DNA from: Pyxidicoccus caerfyrddinensis | Lineage (GTDB): Bacteria > Myxococcota > Myxococcia > Myxococcales > Myxococcaceae | Direction: 5' to 3' | Assembly: GCF_010894405.1 (NCBI RefSeq) | Contig: NZ_JAAIYA010000003.1 | Coordinates: 62,001 to 126,000 of the forward strand | Length of the DNA: 64,000 nt | Shown here: positions 41,971-50,745 of the stretch, one piece after another | Layout of the letters: each line of letters opens with the position of its first letter | How positions within the stretch are numbered: position 1 is the stretch's first letter | The notes under the pieces: generated by a model | Told to the model about the DNA's origin: nothing | The model's database searches: none | Seen by the model: only the letters and a program-made list of their open reading frames with translations | Translations under genes and position numbers: made by a program

Positions 41971-42195
41971 CGTGCGCACTCGCCGCTGCCATGCGGCCCG
42001 GGTAGCGCGGATCGCACTACTGTTGCACTTCGCCATGGACTCGAAGTGGAGCGACCGAGACGTGCGGCGCCAGGCGGCCGTAGGGCCTTGAACCGACTCG
42101 GGATTCCGGCGTCCATCATCCAGCCGGCTCAAGAGACCCTCAGCATACGTGCGCGGCAACACCCCCCGTTGAATCACCGAGCGCGGCGCCGTAGG
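41971..42195. other. 225-base convergent intergenic region
   Basis: Between the 2OG oxygenase and SMI1-like genes. No good hairpin or gene is seen. It is the right-hand edge candidate of the toxin/Zorya island; no attachment-like repeat was found by eye. Confidence 0.35.
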
Positions 42196-42678
42196 TCACG
42201 CATCGCGGAGCCAGAACCACCGCCCCGCTGACCGGAGAGCCCCCGCTAGAAACTCCGAGAAGGAACCCGCAATCTGGCGACAGTAGTCCGGGTGAGGGAA
42301 CGCCTCGTTGTAGCCATCACGGATTGGGTATCGGCCCTCGTGCTGCTGGCTGACGTCGAGGAGGATGAAGTTGCTGTCCTGCACCTCACCGAGCGCATAC
42401 CAGGACGCAGGGCCCGCCGCGTCGGTGTCGCTCTTGCGCATGACCACGCGGGCCCGGTGAATCTGCGCCAGCGGATAGAAGCGGAACTCGAAGTCCAATC
42501 GGTCAAAGAGGTTGGTGCCATCACAGTGAAGGTAGAAGGCGCGCAGGTCAGGGTCCAACCGCCATCCCACGCGCTGCTCGAATGCCGCAATCTGTTCGTG
42601 CGTTGCGGGCGGGTTCGGGAAATGGAGCCGTGACACCTCCTCAAGCAGCGGTGCCATGGGTACGGGGCTACTTGACAT
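42196..42678 (-). CDS. SMI1/KNR4-like immunity protein
   Basis: A 160-residue protein of the SMI1/KNR4 superfamily: PATHEQIAAFEQRVGWRLDPDLRAFYLHCDGTNLF is the diagnostic N-terminal helix-strand region, which I describe by position (about 26-60). These proteins are common immunity factors in polymorphic toxin systems. The ATG at 42678 lies within the preceding toxin-candidate gene, overlapping by 11 bases, so translation is coupled. It is probably the cognate inhibitor of the lipidated nuclease-like protein. Base composition is less GC-rich than neighbours. Confidence 0.85.
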   Translation of the reverse strand: MSSSPVPMAPLLEEVSRLHFPNPPATHEQIAAFEQRVGWRLDPDLRAFYLHCDGTNLFDRLDFEFRFYPLAQIHRARVVMRKSDTDAAGPASWYALGEVQDSNFILLDVSQQHEGRYPIRDGYNEAFPHPDYCRQIAGSFSEFLAGALRSAGRWFWLRDA

Positions 42679-43321
42679 AGGGGTGGTCCACTCCAGGGGT
42701 GTTCCACGGGGAGTTGCCCGCGTAGCACTGGTTATAGAGCCCGAACAGGTCCTGATGCAGGTCCTTGGGGTAGGGGATGATGTTGTCCCAGTCGGTTGGG
42801 TTGCCACCGTGCCAGAGGTCATGGACGTGGTGTCCCTGGTAGGGCGTGCCATCGGGGTCGGTAGGCCACTGCCCGAACCGCTTCGCGAAGTCTTCACGGA
42901 ACGTGTCCTTCCACCCCTTCCATTGCTTGCGGGCCGCTTCGGTGGCCGACGGGCTAATCGTTCCGTAGTTGCAACAGCAGTTCGTCATGGGGAAACGACT
43001 TCCCGCCTGCATCAGTCGGCCATCGAAATCAAAGTTGATGTCCGAAAGCCACATGCACCCTTGGAGCGTGTGGCCGGTGCCGGCGCACTTGCGTCGGCAG
43101 TAGTTCATCAACTCGGAGCTGCATTGCCACGGTCCAAAGTAGATGATGGTCCGGAACTGCCCGCCCCCAGGCACGCTGACCAGTGGGCCAACCCACCGGC
43201 GAGAGGGACTGTTTGGGGACGGCCTCATCACAGGGGCTTCGGATTCGCACCCGGCGAAGAGCAGAGCAACAAGCACGGCAGGGAACCATGCCAGAGATGG
43301 CAATCTATTCTTGATCTGCAC
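42668..43321 (-). CDS. Lipidated GHH/HNH nuclease-like toxin candidate (SitA-like)
   Basis: A 217-residue predicted lipoprotein starting at GTG 43321 (GGAG just upstream). The signal ends in LFAGC (Cys25). The middle has many cysteines, including CCC at 115-117 and others at 67, 75, 79 and 89. The C-terminus carries YQGHHVHDLWHGG (162-173) followed by WDNIIPYPKDLHQD (178-191). This gives a GHH/HNH-type pattern with His164, His165, Asn180 and His189 as likely catalytic or metal residues. It is followed by an overlapping SMI1 gene. In myxobacteria, lipidated toxins of the SitA type spread between kin by outer membrane exchange, and this protein fits that design. Family placement is inference. 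Confidence 0.78.
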   Translation of the reverse strand: MQIKNRLPSLAWFPAVLVALLFAGCESEAPVMRPSPNSPSRRWVGPLVSVPGGGQFRTIIYFGPWQCSSELMNYCRRKCAGTGHTLQGCMWLSDINFDFDGRLMQAGSRFPMTNCCCNYGTISPSATEAARKQWKGWKDTFREDFAKRFGQWPTDPDGTPYQGHHVHDLWHGGNPTDWDNIIPYPKDLHQDLFGLYNQCYAGNSPWNTPGVDHPYVK

Positions 43322-43415
43322 GGGCTCCAGGTTACCAGGGTTAACCCACGCGTCAGCGTAAGCCTCCGGTTCAGCCCAGGGAGCCGGTAGCCGCGGGACG
43401 TGACACGTTGGGAGC

Positions 43416-43620
43416 GTGAGTGGAGACGGGGTGCGCGAGCGGCAGGTGCTCGGGCCGGTGGCATGGGGCGAGGTGCCGCTGGCGCTGACGGTGGGAGTGC
43501 GCCGCTTCCTGTGCACCGCATGCCGGGCCACCTGCACCGTATGTCCCCGGGAGGCGCGGACGCGGCGGCGATCGAGCATTGGCGAATTCTGGAGTGCCAT
43601 ACCTCTCCAGGGTGAGTCGG
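43416..43620 (+). pseudogene. Transposase zinc-ribbon fragment (DUF6431/ISL3-like)
   Basis: The frame from 43416 encodes RERQVLGPVAWGEVPL, then VRRFLCTACRATCTVCP, matching the N-terminal zinc ribbon of transposase-associated (DUF6431/zf-ISL3) proteins. The first Cys pair that normally precedes it and the whole catalytic domain are absent. No inverted repeats or flanking duplication are visible. It is a relic lying between the toxin candidate and the Zorya operon. Confidence 0.6.
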
Positions 43621-43759
43621 TCTGTCTGGCTGTGCTCTTGAGGCGACTGCGCCTTGCGGTCCATCGTGAAGGAATGTTCATCCCGGCTTTGCCAGGCGAG
43701 TCGCCCGGGTCGTTCTCGCCCCGGTCTGCCAGGGTTTGTTGTGAGGGGATTCATCTGGA
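43621..43759 (+). promoter_or_regulatory. Upstream region of the Zorya operon
   Basis: About 140 bases without a gene precede zorD. GAGGGG near 43743-43748 is somewhat far from the ATG at 43760. No clear promoter boxes or operator are visible by eye. Confidence 0.35.
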
Positions 43760-46645
43760 ATGCTTCGTCCAGTGACTCCAGATTTGCGCGCGCTTTCCTC
43801 TCGTTGGTTCGTCGAAGCCGACACGCTGTGTGTTTCCTTGAAAGACCTTCCTCGCGAGCTCGCCTCTCGCGTGGCGCTTCGTGAAGAGGAGTGGGCATCC
43901 AGGGGGTGGCGTGACGCACACCACGCGCGCTTTTCCATGAGCCAGTGGGTCGCGCTGGGGCGGCCCACCGAGGGTGGAGCTGATGCCGAGGAGCGCACCG
44001 TCCTCCAAGAAGAGTGGGTCACGCTTCTGCACCTGCTCATGGACCTGCTGGAGCTCGAACGGCAGGACCTGCGCTGCGAGGTCGTGGGTATTCCGGGAGG
44101 CAAGGGGGCGCGATACCGCATCCGCGTAGAGGGTGAGGCCATTCCCGAGTCGCCCGCGGCCCTGCCCTGGTTTGTCTCTCCGCAAGAAGGAGTACTCCGT
44201 CCGCTGTCACCCACGGCTGCCTGGGCCTGTGTCGAGGCCGGCTTCGCGACCCATGCCGCGCCTCCTGTGCAGCTCGCGCGCGTGGCTCGTCTCCGGAGCG
44301 GGCTGGAGGAGGCCTCCAGATTGCTGGAGGGGAGGATTCAGTTCACCCCCACGGGGTATCTCCAGAAGTTCGAGCCCCAACCCATCGCCCGGCTGGGGTT
44401 GCGTTGGGAGCGGGAGGCCGACAACCCGAAGGTCGTCTCCCTCCAGCCCTATGCCGTCCGTCCGGATGGGACGTCGGTGCCGCTGCCGCTTTCGAGCATT
44501 CGTTCAGGTGGTATCGCAGGGGATGATTCGCGCCGTCCCCTGCTGCTTCCCGAGGGCGCCGCCGAGGTGCTGGAGAACGTCCGCCCGATGCAGCGCCGCC
44601 TCCCCAGGGACGTGGCGCGCGAGTTCGCGGACCCCTCTTGCCTCATCCCAGAGGGAAGCAATGCGGACCTGTTCCTGGACCTGTCCCAGTACTCGGAGCG
44701 GGTAGCGGGCTTCGAGGTGCTGCGGGGACGGCAGCCTCCGGAGCGGATGGAGGGCTCGGGGCTCGAGTGGTTCTTGTCCGTCGAGGAGGGGGGCGCGTTC
44801 TCGCTCACGCTCCAAGCCGAGCCGGCGGAAGGGGAGCCTCCACGCTCCATCCAGCTGACGTCGCGCGAAGAGGCGCTGGAGTTGTTGCAGCGCAACGACG
44901 CCGCGTTGAAGCAGGGAGGCTCCACCCCGCTTCTCGTGAGGGGCATTCCCTTCCCCGTGAGCGAGGCGCTGAGCAGTCAGCTCCGTGTTGCGCTCGGGGT
45001 GTCGGTCGCGCCGACCGAGGACCCGGCCGCGCCGGGGGCCGGGGCCGGAGGGGAGCAAAAGGGAGGCGGGCGCATGGGAGTGATTGTGCGGGAGATAGAC
45101 ACCGCATGCCCGGCTCCGGAGGCCGTGCCGGTGGCGCATCCCGTGCCGTGGGAGAAGCTGACACAGGTGCTTCGGCCCGGCGTGCGGCTCAAGCCACACC
45201 AGGAAATGGGGCTTCAGTGGCTGTGGCAGCACGCGAAGTCCGGAGGGCCGGGCGTCCTGCTCGCGGACGACATGGGCCTGGGGAAGACCTTGCAGGTCGC
45301 GTGCTGGCTGACGCTGAGGCACATGGAGACACCGTCGGCCCAGCGGCGCCCGCACCTGGTGGTCTGTCCCACCATCCTGCTCGAAAACTGGAGGCAGGAG
45401 CTCGAGCGCTTCTTCGATACGCACGTCTGGCCCGCGCCCTACGTCCTGCATGGCGCGGGGGTTCAGGCCATGACGCGGGATGGAGGGCTCAACACGGCCT
45501 TCCTGTCTCGGCAGGAGCTCATCCTCACCAACTACGAAACGCTCGGTGCGCATCAGCGCTCGTTGCTGAAGGTGGACTTCGATGCCGTCGTCTTCGACGA
45601 GGCCCACAACCTCAAGAACCCGGACACACTGCGCTCTCTGGCGGCCCGGGCGCTCAAGCGGAGCTTCGCCGTCGCCCTGACGGGGACTCCCGTGGAGAAC
45701 GAGCTCCTCGACGTCTGGGCCATCTACGACGCCATCCAGAGCCGCGTGCCGCGCGTCTTCGGTTCACGCGCTTCCTTCCGGAAGCAGTTTCAGGGCAACG
45801 GCGCCGCGCAGTCTCTTCGCCAGACGCTCGGCTATCCCGAGCCTCGCTGCACGCTGCTCCGCCGCGAGAAGTCGGAGGCGCTCAAGGACCTGCCTCCCAA
45901 GCGCGCCCGGGTCGTCGAGGTGGAGATGACGCCCTTCCAGGAGGAGCAGGAGCGGAGCATCAGCGCGCAGGTGCGGAAGAAGGGGGCATTCTGGGCGCTC
46001 GACGCCCTCCAGAAGCTCTACCAGCACCCGGCGCTGTTGACCGGCTCCCGGAGCCTGTCCACGGCGACGGTGCTCTCCGAGAGTCCCAAGACGGGATTGT
46101 GCCTGAAGCTCCTGAAGGAGATTGCGACCCGCGGCGACGGCGCGGAGCCGGAGAAGGCGCTGGTGTTCGTGCACTCACGCGCCATGCAGGACCTGCTGTC
46201 GCAGCTCATCCAGGAGGAATTTGGCTTCGACGAGGTGCCCATCATCAACGGGGACCCGGAGAACCGGCGTCTGGCGCTGCGGCGCATCGACGCGTTCTCC
46301 CGGGCCAGTGGCTTCCGCGTCCTCATCCTGAGCCCCATCGCGGCGGGCGCGGGGCTCAACATCGTGGCCGCCAACCACGTCATCCACTACGGGCGGTGGT
46401 GGAATCCCGCGAAGGAAGACCAGGCCACGGACCGGGCGCACCGCATTGGTCAGACGCGGCCCGTGCACGTCTACTACCCCCTGCTGCACCGGCGGGGCGC
46501 GCCCGAGGCAGGCTTCGACAAGCGGCTGCACGAGCTCGTGGAGCGCAAGCGCTCCATGGCGCGGGAGTTCCTGTCGCCGGTACCGGACGACGCGAGCCAG
46601 TACGCGGGAGTGTTCCAGATGTCTGAGCGTGAAGGGGAGGCGTGA
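43760..46645 (+). CDS. zorD: Zorya type I helicase ZorD (SNF2 family)
   Basis: A 961-residue SNF2/SWI2 ATPase. The N-terminal ~470 residues lack a known motif and may be the regulatory part. The helicase core has Walker A DDMGLGKTLQ (Lys509), DEAH (613-616, DEAHNLKN), TGTPVENE and motif VI DRAHRIGQ (from 891). In Zorya systems ZorD is the effector nuclease/helicase that acts on phage DNA after signal transmission from ZorAB. A lone SNF2 gene could be a general chromatin-type remodeller, but three Zorya genes follow in tight coupling. In the classical type I order zorD is last; here it is first. The ATG is at 43760; the stop lies three bases before zorA. Confidence 0.92.
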   Translation: MLRPVTPDLRALSSRWFVEADTLCVSLKDLPRELASRVALREEEWASRGWRDAHHARFSMSQWVALGRPTEGGADAEERTVLQEEWVTLLHLLMDLLELERQDLRCEVVGIPGGKGARYRIRVEGEAIPESPAALPWFVSPQEGVLRPLSPTAAWACVEAGFATHAAPPVQLARVARLRSGLEEASRLLEGRIQFTPTGYLQKFEPQPIARLGLRWEREADNPKVVSLQPYAVRPDGTSVPLPLSSIRSGGIAGDDSRRPLLLPEGAAEVLENVRPMQRRLPRDVAREFADPSCLIPEGSNADLFLDLSQYSERVAGFEVLRGRQPPERMEGSGLEWFLSVEEGGAFSLTLQAEPAEGEPPRSIQLTSREEALELLQRNDAALKQGGSTPLLVRGIPFPVSEALSSQLRVALGVSVAPTEDPAAPGAGAGGEQKGGGRMGVIVREIDTACPAPEAVPVAHPVPWEKLTQVLRPGVRLKPHQEMGLQWLWQHAKSGGPGVLLADDMGLGKTLQVACWLTLRHMETPSAQRRPHLVVCPTILLENWRQELERFFDTHVWPAPYVLHGAGVQAMTRDGGLNTAFLSRQELILTNYETLGAHQRSLLKVDFDAVVFDEAHNLKNPDTLRSLAARALKRSFAVALTGTPVENELLDVWAIYDAIQSRVPRVFGSRASFRKQFQGNGAAQSLRQTLGYPEPRCTLLRREKSEALKDLPPKRARVVEVEMTPFQEEQERSISAQVRKKGAFWALDALQKLYQHPALLTGSRSLSTATVLSESPKTGLCLKLLKEIATRGDGAEPEKALVFVHSRAMQDLLSQLIQEEFGFDEVPIINGDPENRRLALRRIDAFSRASGFRVLILSPIAAGAGLNIVAANHVIHYGRWWNPAKEDQATDRAHRIGQTRPVHVYYPLLHRRGAPEAGFDKRLHELVERKRSMAREFLSPVPDDASQYAGVFQMSEREGEA

Positions 46646-46648
46646 CGT

Positions 46649-48556
46649 ATGACTTTCTGGGCCAACGTGTTGCAGGACACGCTATTGCTGGTGGTCGTCG
46701 CGGTGATGTTCTGCCTGATAATGCTGGCGCTCGGCGCGGCCGCGCTTCGCGGGCACACGCTGATGAAGGCGGTCCTGGCGCTGGAGTCCCAGTTGAAGGC
46801 GTTGCTCGCGGGCACGCTCCCGGAGCCTTCTGGGCGCGTGGAGGCGCGGGCGCTGTGGCGCGCCATCCGGGAGCAGCTTGTCTTTCCTCCAGGTAGCCAG
46901 AACGGGCCGGGGCCCGTCCTCATCCGCGCCCCCCCTTCCCAGGAGCTGCGTGAGATGTGCCGGGCCCTCTTCCGGCACTCGTTCGGCCAGGGGCTGGGAC
47001 GGAACCTCACGGGGCTCGCGCTGGTGATGACCTTCGGACTTCTGGGCTGGACGCTCATCATGCCAGTGCAGGAGGCGCTGCGGAGCTCCAGCGCCGCGGG
47101 CTCGGCTTCCCAGGCGGACCTGCTCTCCCAGGCCATTGGCGGCATGGGCGCGAAGTTCTTCGTCTCCGCCGTGGGCCTCTTTGGCTCCTTCTGCTTCCAG
47201 GGAGCTTCATCCCTCATGGAGAGGCGGTTGCTGGCACGGCTGGACGCGATGCGGGTGCTCTTCGAGCAGGAGACCCGCCCGCTCGACGCGCATGAAGTCC
47301 TGATGGCCTCCGCGCGAGGGGACGCGCTGGGAAAGCTGCGCGCCGAGCTGGCCCAGACGCGCAAGGAGCTGTGCGTGCAGCTCGAGAAGCTGGAGAGCGT
47401 GAACGTCAGCCTCCAGGACATTGGCGGCCAGGTGCAGACCCACCTGGGGAGCATGATGAAGGAGCACGTCGGCGACGTGCTGGCGCGCCAGCTTTCCTCC
47501 GTCGAGACGACGGCGAAGGAAATCGCCGACAACCTCCAGCGCGCCATCTCCACCGGCTTCGCGACGACGCTGCAGAAGGAGATGTCCACGGTCCGCGAGC
47601 ACCTGGAGGGCATCCAGAAGTCCCTCTCCGAGCGGCAGGAGCACGACCTGGGCCAAATCCTCGAACAGCTCCGGGACAGCGTGTCCGGTGGCTTCCATTC
47701 CCAGTCCAAGGACATGGGCCGCCAGATGGAGCAGCTCACGGCCGTGTTCCCGAGGCTGGAGAGCCAGTTCGACAGCCTCTCCAGGAGCTTGGGGGAGAAC
47801 GCGCGCCAGTGGGGCAGCGAGAATCAGCGCGCCGTTGATACGCTGGCGGAGAAGGTCACCTCGATGGTGGGCAGCTTCGACCAGGTGCGCGGCGGTCTGG
47901 AGGCCGCCACAGCGCGGATGAACGACAGCACGCAGGCCTTGATGCAGGCCGCCGCTGGCTCCGCGAAGGACCTCCAGAGCCACACGGTCCGCCAGTCGGA
48001 GAACCTCCACGTTCATGTGACGGCGCTCCAGGCCGCCGCGAACGCGGGGATGCAGGACCTGCATGTCCGCTCCGAGGAGTTCTCCCGGAACATGCAGCAG
48101 ACTCAGGATGGGCTGCTGAATCTCACGAAGCAGCTTCGCGAGACCGCCGCGCAGCTTGTTTCCGCCACGAACGGCGTCAGCGCGACGCAGGACAGCGCCA
48201 AGAACGCCACAAGCCAGATGCAGCAGGTAGCGGCCCGCTTCAGCGAGGCGGCGAGCGCCTTCCAGCAGCACTCGGCGGGGCGGCTCGCCGTTGTCGAGGA
48301 CGAGCGGCGGCTGCTCAACGCGCAGAAGGAGGCGCTGGACCGGGTGGACCCGCTGCTCTCCGGGCTGGCCCGGACCTACGAGGAGTCCGTCAAGAACCAG
48401 GTCCAGTTCCTGAGCAGCCAGTGGATGCAGGTGATGAACAAGCTCACCTCCGTATCCGAGGCGGCCTCCGGTGAGCTCGCTCAGGGCGTGGATGAGTTGG
48501 CCGACGTAGTGAAAGAGCTGAAGGACGTCCTGAAGCCGCAGGCGAGGCGTACATGA
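46649..48556 (+). CDS. zorA: Zorya proton-channel protein ZorA (MotA-like with long tail)
   Basis: A 635-residue membrane protein. Three hydrophobic segments (about 11-33, 119-141 and 167-187) form the MotA/TolQ/ExbB-type core, then a ~430-residue helical, coiled-coil tail extends into the cytoplasm. In characterised Zorya a ZorA5-ZorB2 motor senses cell-envelope disturbance by phage and its tail passes a signal to ZorC and ZorD. The tail length here is shorter than in some homologues but of the right kind. It starts three bases after zorD and overlaps zorB (ATGA), showing strong translational coupling. Confidence 0.92.
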   Translation: MTFWANVLQDTLLLVVVAVMFCLIMLALGAAALRGHTLMKAVLALESQLKALLAGTLPEPSGRVEARALWRAIREQLVFPPGSQNGPGPVLIRAPPSQELREMCRALFRHSFGQGLGRNLTGLALVMTFGLLGWTLIMPVQEALRSSSAAGSASQADLLSQAIGGMGAKFFVSAVGLFGSFCFQGASSLMERRLLARLDAMRVLFEQETRPLDAHEVLMASARGDALGKLRAELAQTRKELCVQLEKLESVNVSLQDIGGQVQTHLGSMMKEHVGDVLARQLSSVETTAKEIADNLQRAISTGFATTLQKEMSTVREHLEGIQKSLSERQEHDLGQILEQLRDSVSGGFHSQSKDMGRQMEQLTAVFPRLESQFDSLSRSLGENARQWGSENQRAVDTLAEKVTSMVGSFDQVRGGLEAATARMNDSTQALMQAAAGSAKDLQSHTVRQSENLHVHVTALQAAANAGMQDLHVRSEEFSRNMQQTQDGLLNLTKQLRETAAQLVSATNGVSATQDSAKNATSQMQQVAARFSEAASAFQQHSAGRLAVVEDERRLLNAQKEALDRVDPLLSGLARTYEESVKNQVQFLSSQWMQVMNKLTSVSEAASGELAQGVDELADVVKELKDVLKPQARRT

Positions 48557-49287
48557 GCGCCTCTGGAGACGCCAGCGAGCGCTCGCTGGCCGACCTCATG
48601 GCGGGAGTCGCCGTGGTGTTCCTCCTGCTGGCTGTCATCTTCATCCTGGAGGCGCGCAAGCAGCAGCAAGCCGCCATCCAGGAGAAGGAGGCCGCCATCG
48701 GCAAGGTGGACTCGCAGAAGGAGGGCGTCCAGGCATCGCTGATCGCGCTGCGGACGGACCTCGTCACGCTGGATGCCTCGCTGGATGGAGGGTTCATCTC
48801 CTTGAGCGGGCTCGACGGCGGCGTGAACTCGCTGGAGATTGAGTTCAAGAACCTCCAGTTCGGACTCGGCCAGTGCAGTACGCCTCCGGCCTACGTGAGC
48901 CAGTTCGAGCGCGGTGCCGTGCCGCTGATTCACAGGGTCTGCGAGGCGGTGGATGCCATGCGGGACGCGGGCGCGGAGCCGACCATCATCCTGGAGGGGC
49001 ACACGGACGACCGGCCGTTCCTCGGTACCAGCAGCGAGTGTGGCGTCCGGAACGGGGTGGCTTCGGTCAGCTTCGAGAACAACGTCCGGGCCAGCGCCGC
49101 GCGGGCCCAGGAGGTGTTCTTCACCGTGCGCAGCCGGCTCGCGGACGCGGGCTACGAGCGCGAGTGTCTCGACTCGAACTTCGTTGTCTCGGGACGGGGG
49201 CAGACGGCGCCGCGACCCGGCATGTCCGGCAACGAGCCGGCCAACCGCCGCCTGGTGATTCGCGTTCGCGGCGACCTTCGGCTGTAG
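48553..49287 (+). CDS. zorB: Zorya motor protein ZorB (MotB/OmpA-like)
   Basis: A 244-residue protein with one membrane span at about 13-33. The LADLMAG at its start keeps Asp14, equivalent to the proton-binding Asp of MotB/ZorB (YADLM in the family). The periplasmic OmpA-like domain has EGHTDDRPF (His150, Asp152), an SAARAQEVF helix and NEPANRRLVIRV, as expected for peptidoglycan binding. It starts inside the zorA stop. Together with ZorA it makes the ion-driven motor that triggers the defence. Confidence 0.93.
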   Translation: MSASGDASERSLADLMAGVAVVFLLLAVIFILEARKQQQAAIQEKEAAIGKVDSQKEGVQASLIALRTDLVTLDASLDGGFISLSGLDGGVNSLEIEFKNLQFGLGQCSTPPAYVSQFERGAVPLIHRVCEAVDAMRDAGAEPTIILEGHTDDRPFLGTSSECGVRNGVASVSFENNVRASAARAQEVFFTVRSRLADAGYERECLDSNFVVSGRGQTAPRPGMSGNEPANRRLVIRVRGDLRL

Positions 49288-49296
49288 GAGGTACCC

Positions 49297-50703
49297 ATGG
49301 CACTGGAGTCCTGGTTGGGGAAGGTTTCCGAGCGTCAGCGCACCTTCACGGCGGAGCTGGAGACGTCCCGGGTGCAGTCGGAGCGCGGACTCAAGCTGCT
49401 GTCGCAGCGACTGGATGCCGCCCAGCAGCGCATGGAAGAGCGCGAGCCCTCGCGCGTCGAGCGCATGCGCGAGTCGATCAACAAGGTCCGGGTCAAGCAG
49501 CGGGTATCGGAGAAGGACTTCACCAGCCTCTCCCGCCGGGAGCAGCGTGCGGTTCCCGCGTTGTGGCAGTTCATTGGCGTCGAGCCCATGCGCGGGTTCC
49601 TGGAGTGGAGTCCCCACTCCTGGCCGCGTCTGGTGCGTCAGTTGCTGCGAGACTGGAGCCCCGATTGGGATGCGCAGGAGCTGGCGAGATGGGCGCAGCT
49701 CGCGGGCAAGGCTCCGAGCAACCCGAGGTGGCGGCTGCCACTTCCCATCGAGAGCGTGCTGCGGCGGGAAGGTCCGGGACTGCTCGCCGCCCGGTGGATG
49801 GACAAGCCGCTGCTCGAAGTGGTCGAGATGCTCCGGGCCGCCGGGTTGCGGCCGGTGAGCGTCTACGCCGGGCATGTCGTGGCCGAGCACCTGCGGTTGG
49901 GCATCAAGGCGCGCGAGGACTGCACGGTCAGTCTGGCGTTCTTGATGGACGATGCGAGGGGACGGGCGTGGCTGCCCTTCACCGGGACGGAGACGAATGT
50001 CCTGCCCGCCCCCATGGATGCCCGCGTCGAGGTGGTGGCCGCCTCGCTGGAGTGCAGGGCACGGGGCGTCTGTAGTGAGTTGGTCCGGGCTCGGCTGACG
50101 GAGCGGCTGGTCTCGAAGGATTCCGAGTTCGGAGACCCCCGGCAGTCTCAGTCGGCGTCCGCCTGGGCGCGGGTCCGGGCGCGCGCGCCCGAGGCCTTCC
50201 AGGCCTTCCTTTCGGGGCTCATCCAGCAGGACCTGGCGTTCTTCTTCGACCACGGCATGAATGAGGAGGACCGGCGCGAGTTCTGGCTCTGCTACCTCGG
50301 CTCCATTCGCTCCACGACGTGCTACCTGGCGGCGCCCATCTACGACTCGCTGGCCCGCAGGGTGGCGGCGCTCCCGCCCGATCAACAAGCTGCCTTCCGG
50401 CGCGCGCTGCGGCTGGACCGGGAGAAGTACGAGGTCAGCGCCTTCGTCCTCTCATTTGGGGCGTACGATGTGGTGGAGTTCTCGAAGAACGGACATGCGT
50501 CCTACGTGTACCCGCGGGGCGCGCTCCAGCAGATGCTGAAGGGACAGCGCCCGGAGACGGTCAGGGACTTGAGAGATGGCCCGTCCGGCCGGTTCCACAT
50601 CCAGCGGCTGCTGCACGTGACTGGCTGGCAGGTCCGCGTCACGCAGCAGTTGCTGGCAATCGGCATCGAATGGGACAAAAGCGGGCGAAATCCCTGGAGC
50701 TGA
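49297..50703 (+). CDS. zorC: Zorya ZorC (EH-signature protein)
   Basis: A 468-residue cytosolic protein with ideal ribosome-binding site AGGAGG just before the ATG at 49297. The N-terminus (~1-70) is helical with charged repeats. The EH-signature domain lies about 240-340 with FFFDHGMNEEDRREFW (His319, then Arg-Arg-Glu-Phe-Trp near 326-330). ZorC is the type I subunit thought to bind DNA and act between motor and ZorD. It completes the set and marks the system as type I. The gene is nine bases downstream of zorB and is the last of the operon; the next start is 43 bases away. Confidence 0.88.
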   Translation: MALESWLGKVSERQRTFTAELETSRVQSERGLKLLSQRLDAAQQRMEEREPSRVERMRESINKVRVKQRVSEKDFTSLSRREQRAVPALWQFIGVEPMRGFLEWSPHSWPRLVRQLLRDWSPDWDAQELARWAQLAGKAPSNPRWRLPLPIESVLRREGPGLLAARWMDKPLLEVVEMLRAAGLRPVSVYAGHVVAEHLRLGIKAREDCTVSLAFLMDDARGRAWLPFTGTETNVLPAPMDARVEVVAASLECRARGVCSELVRARLTERLVSKDSEFGDPRQSQSASAWARVRARAPEAFQAFLSGLIQQDLAFFFDHGMNEEDRREFWLCYLGSIRSTTCYLAAPIYDSLARRVAALPPDQQAAFRRALRLDREKYEVSAFVLSFGAYDVVEFSKNGHASYVYPRGALQQMLKGQRPETVRDLRDGPSGRFHIQRLLHVTGWQVRVTQQLLAIGIEWDKSGRNPWS

Positions 50704-50745
50704 GTCGCCCCGCTATCATGCGCCGCCAAGGTGGACGGGCGCGCA

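Noticed and set aside
46649..49287. Flagellar or TolQR/ExbBD-type motor genes
   Set aside because: The long ZorA-like tail, the OmpA domain in ZorB and the flanking ZorC/ZorD-like genes fit Zorya better than a flagellar or energy-transducing stator.
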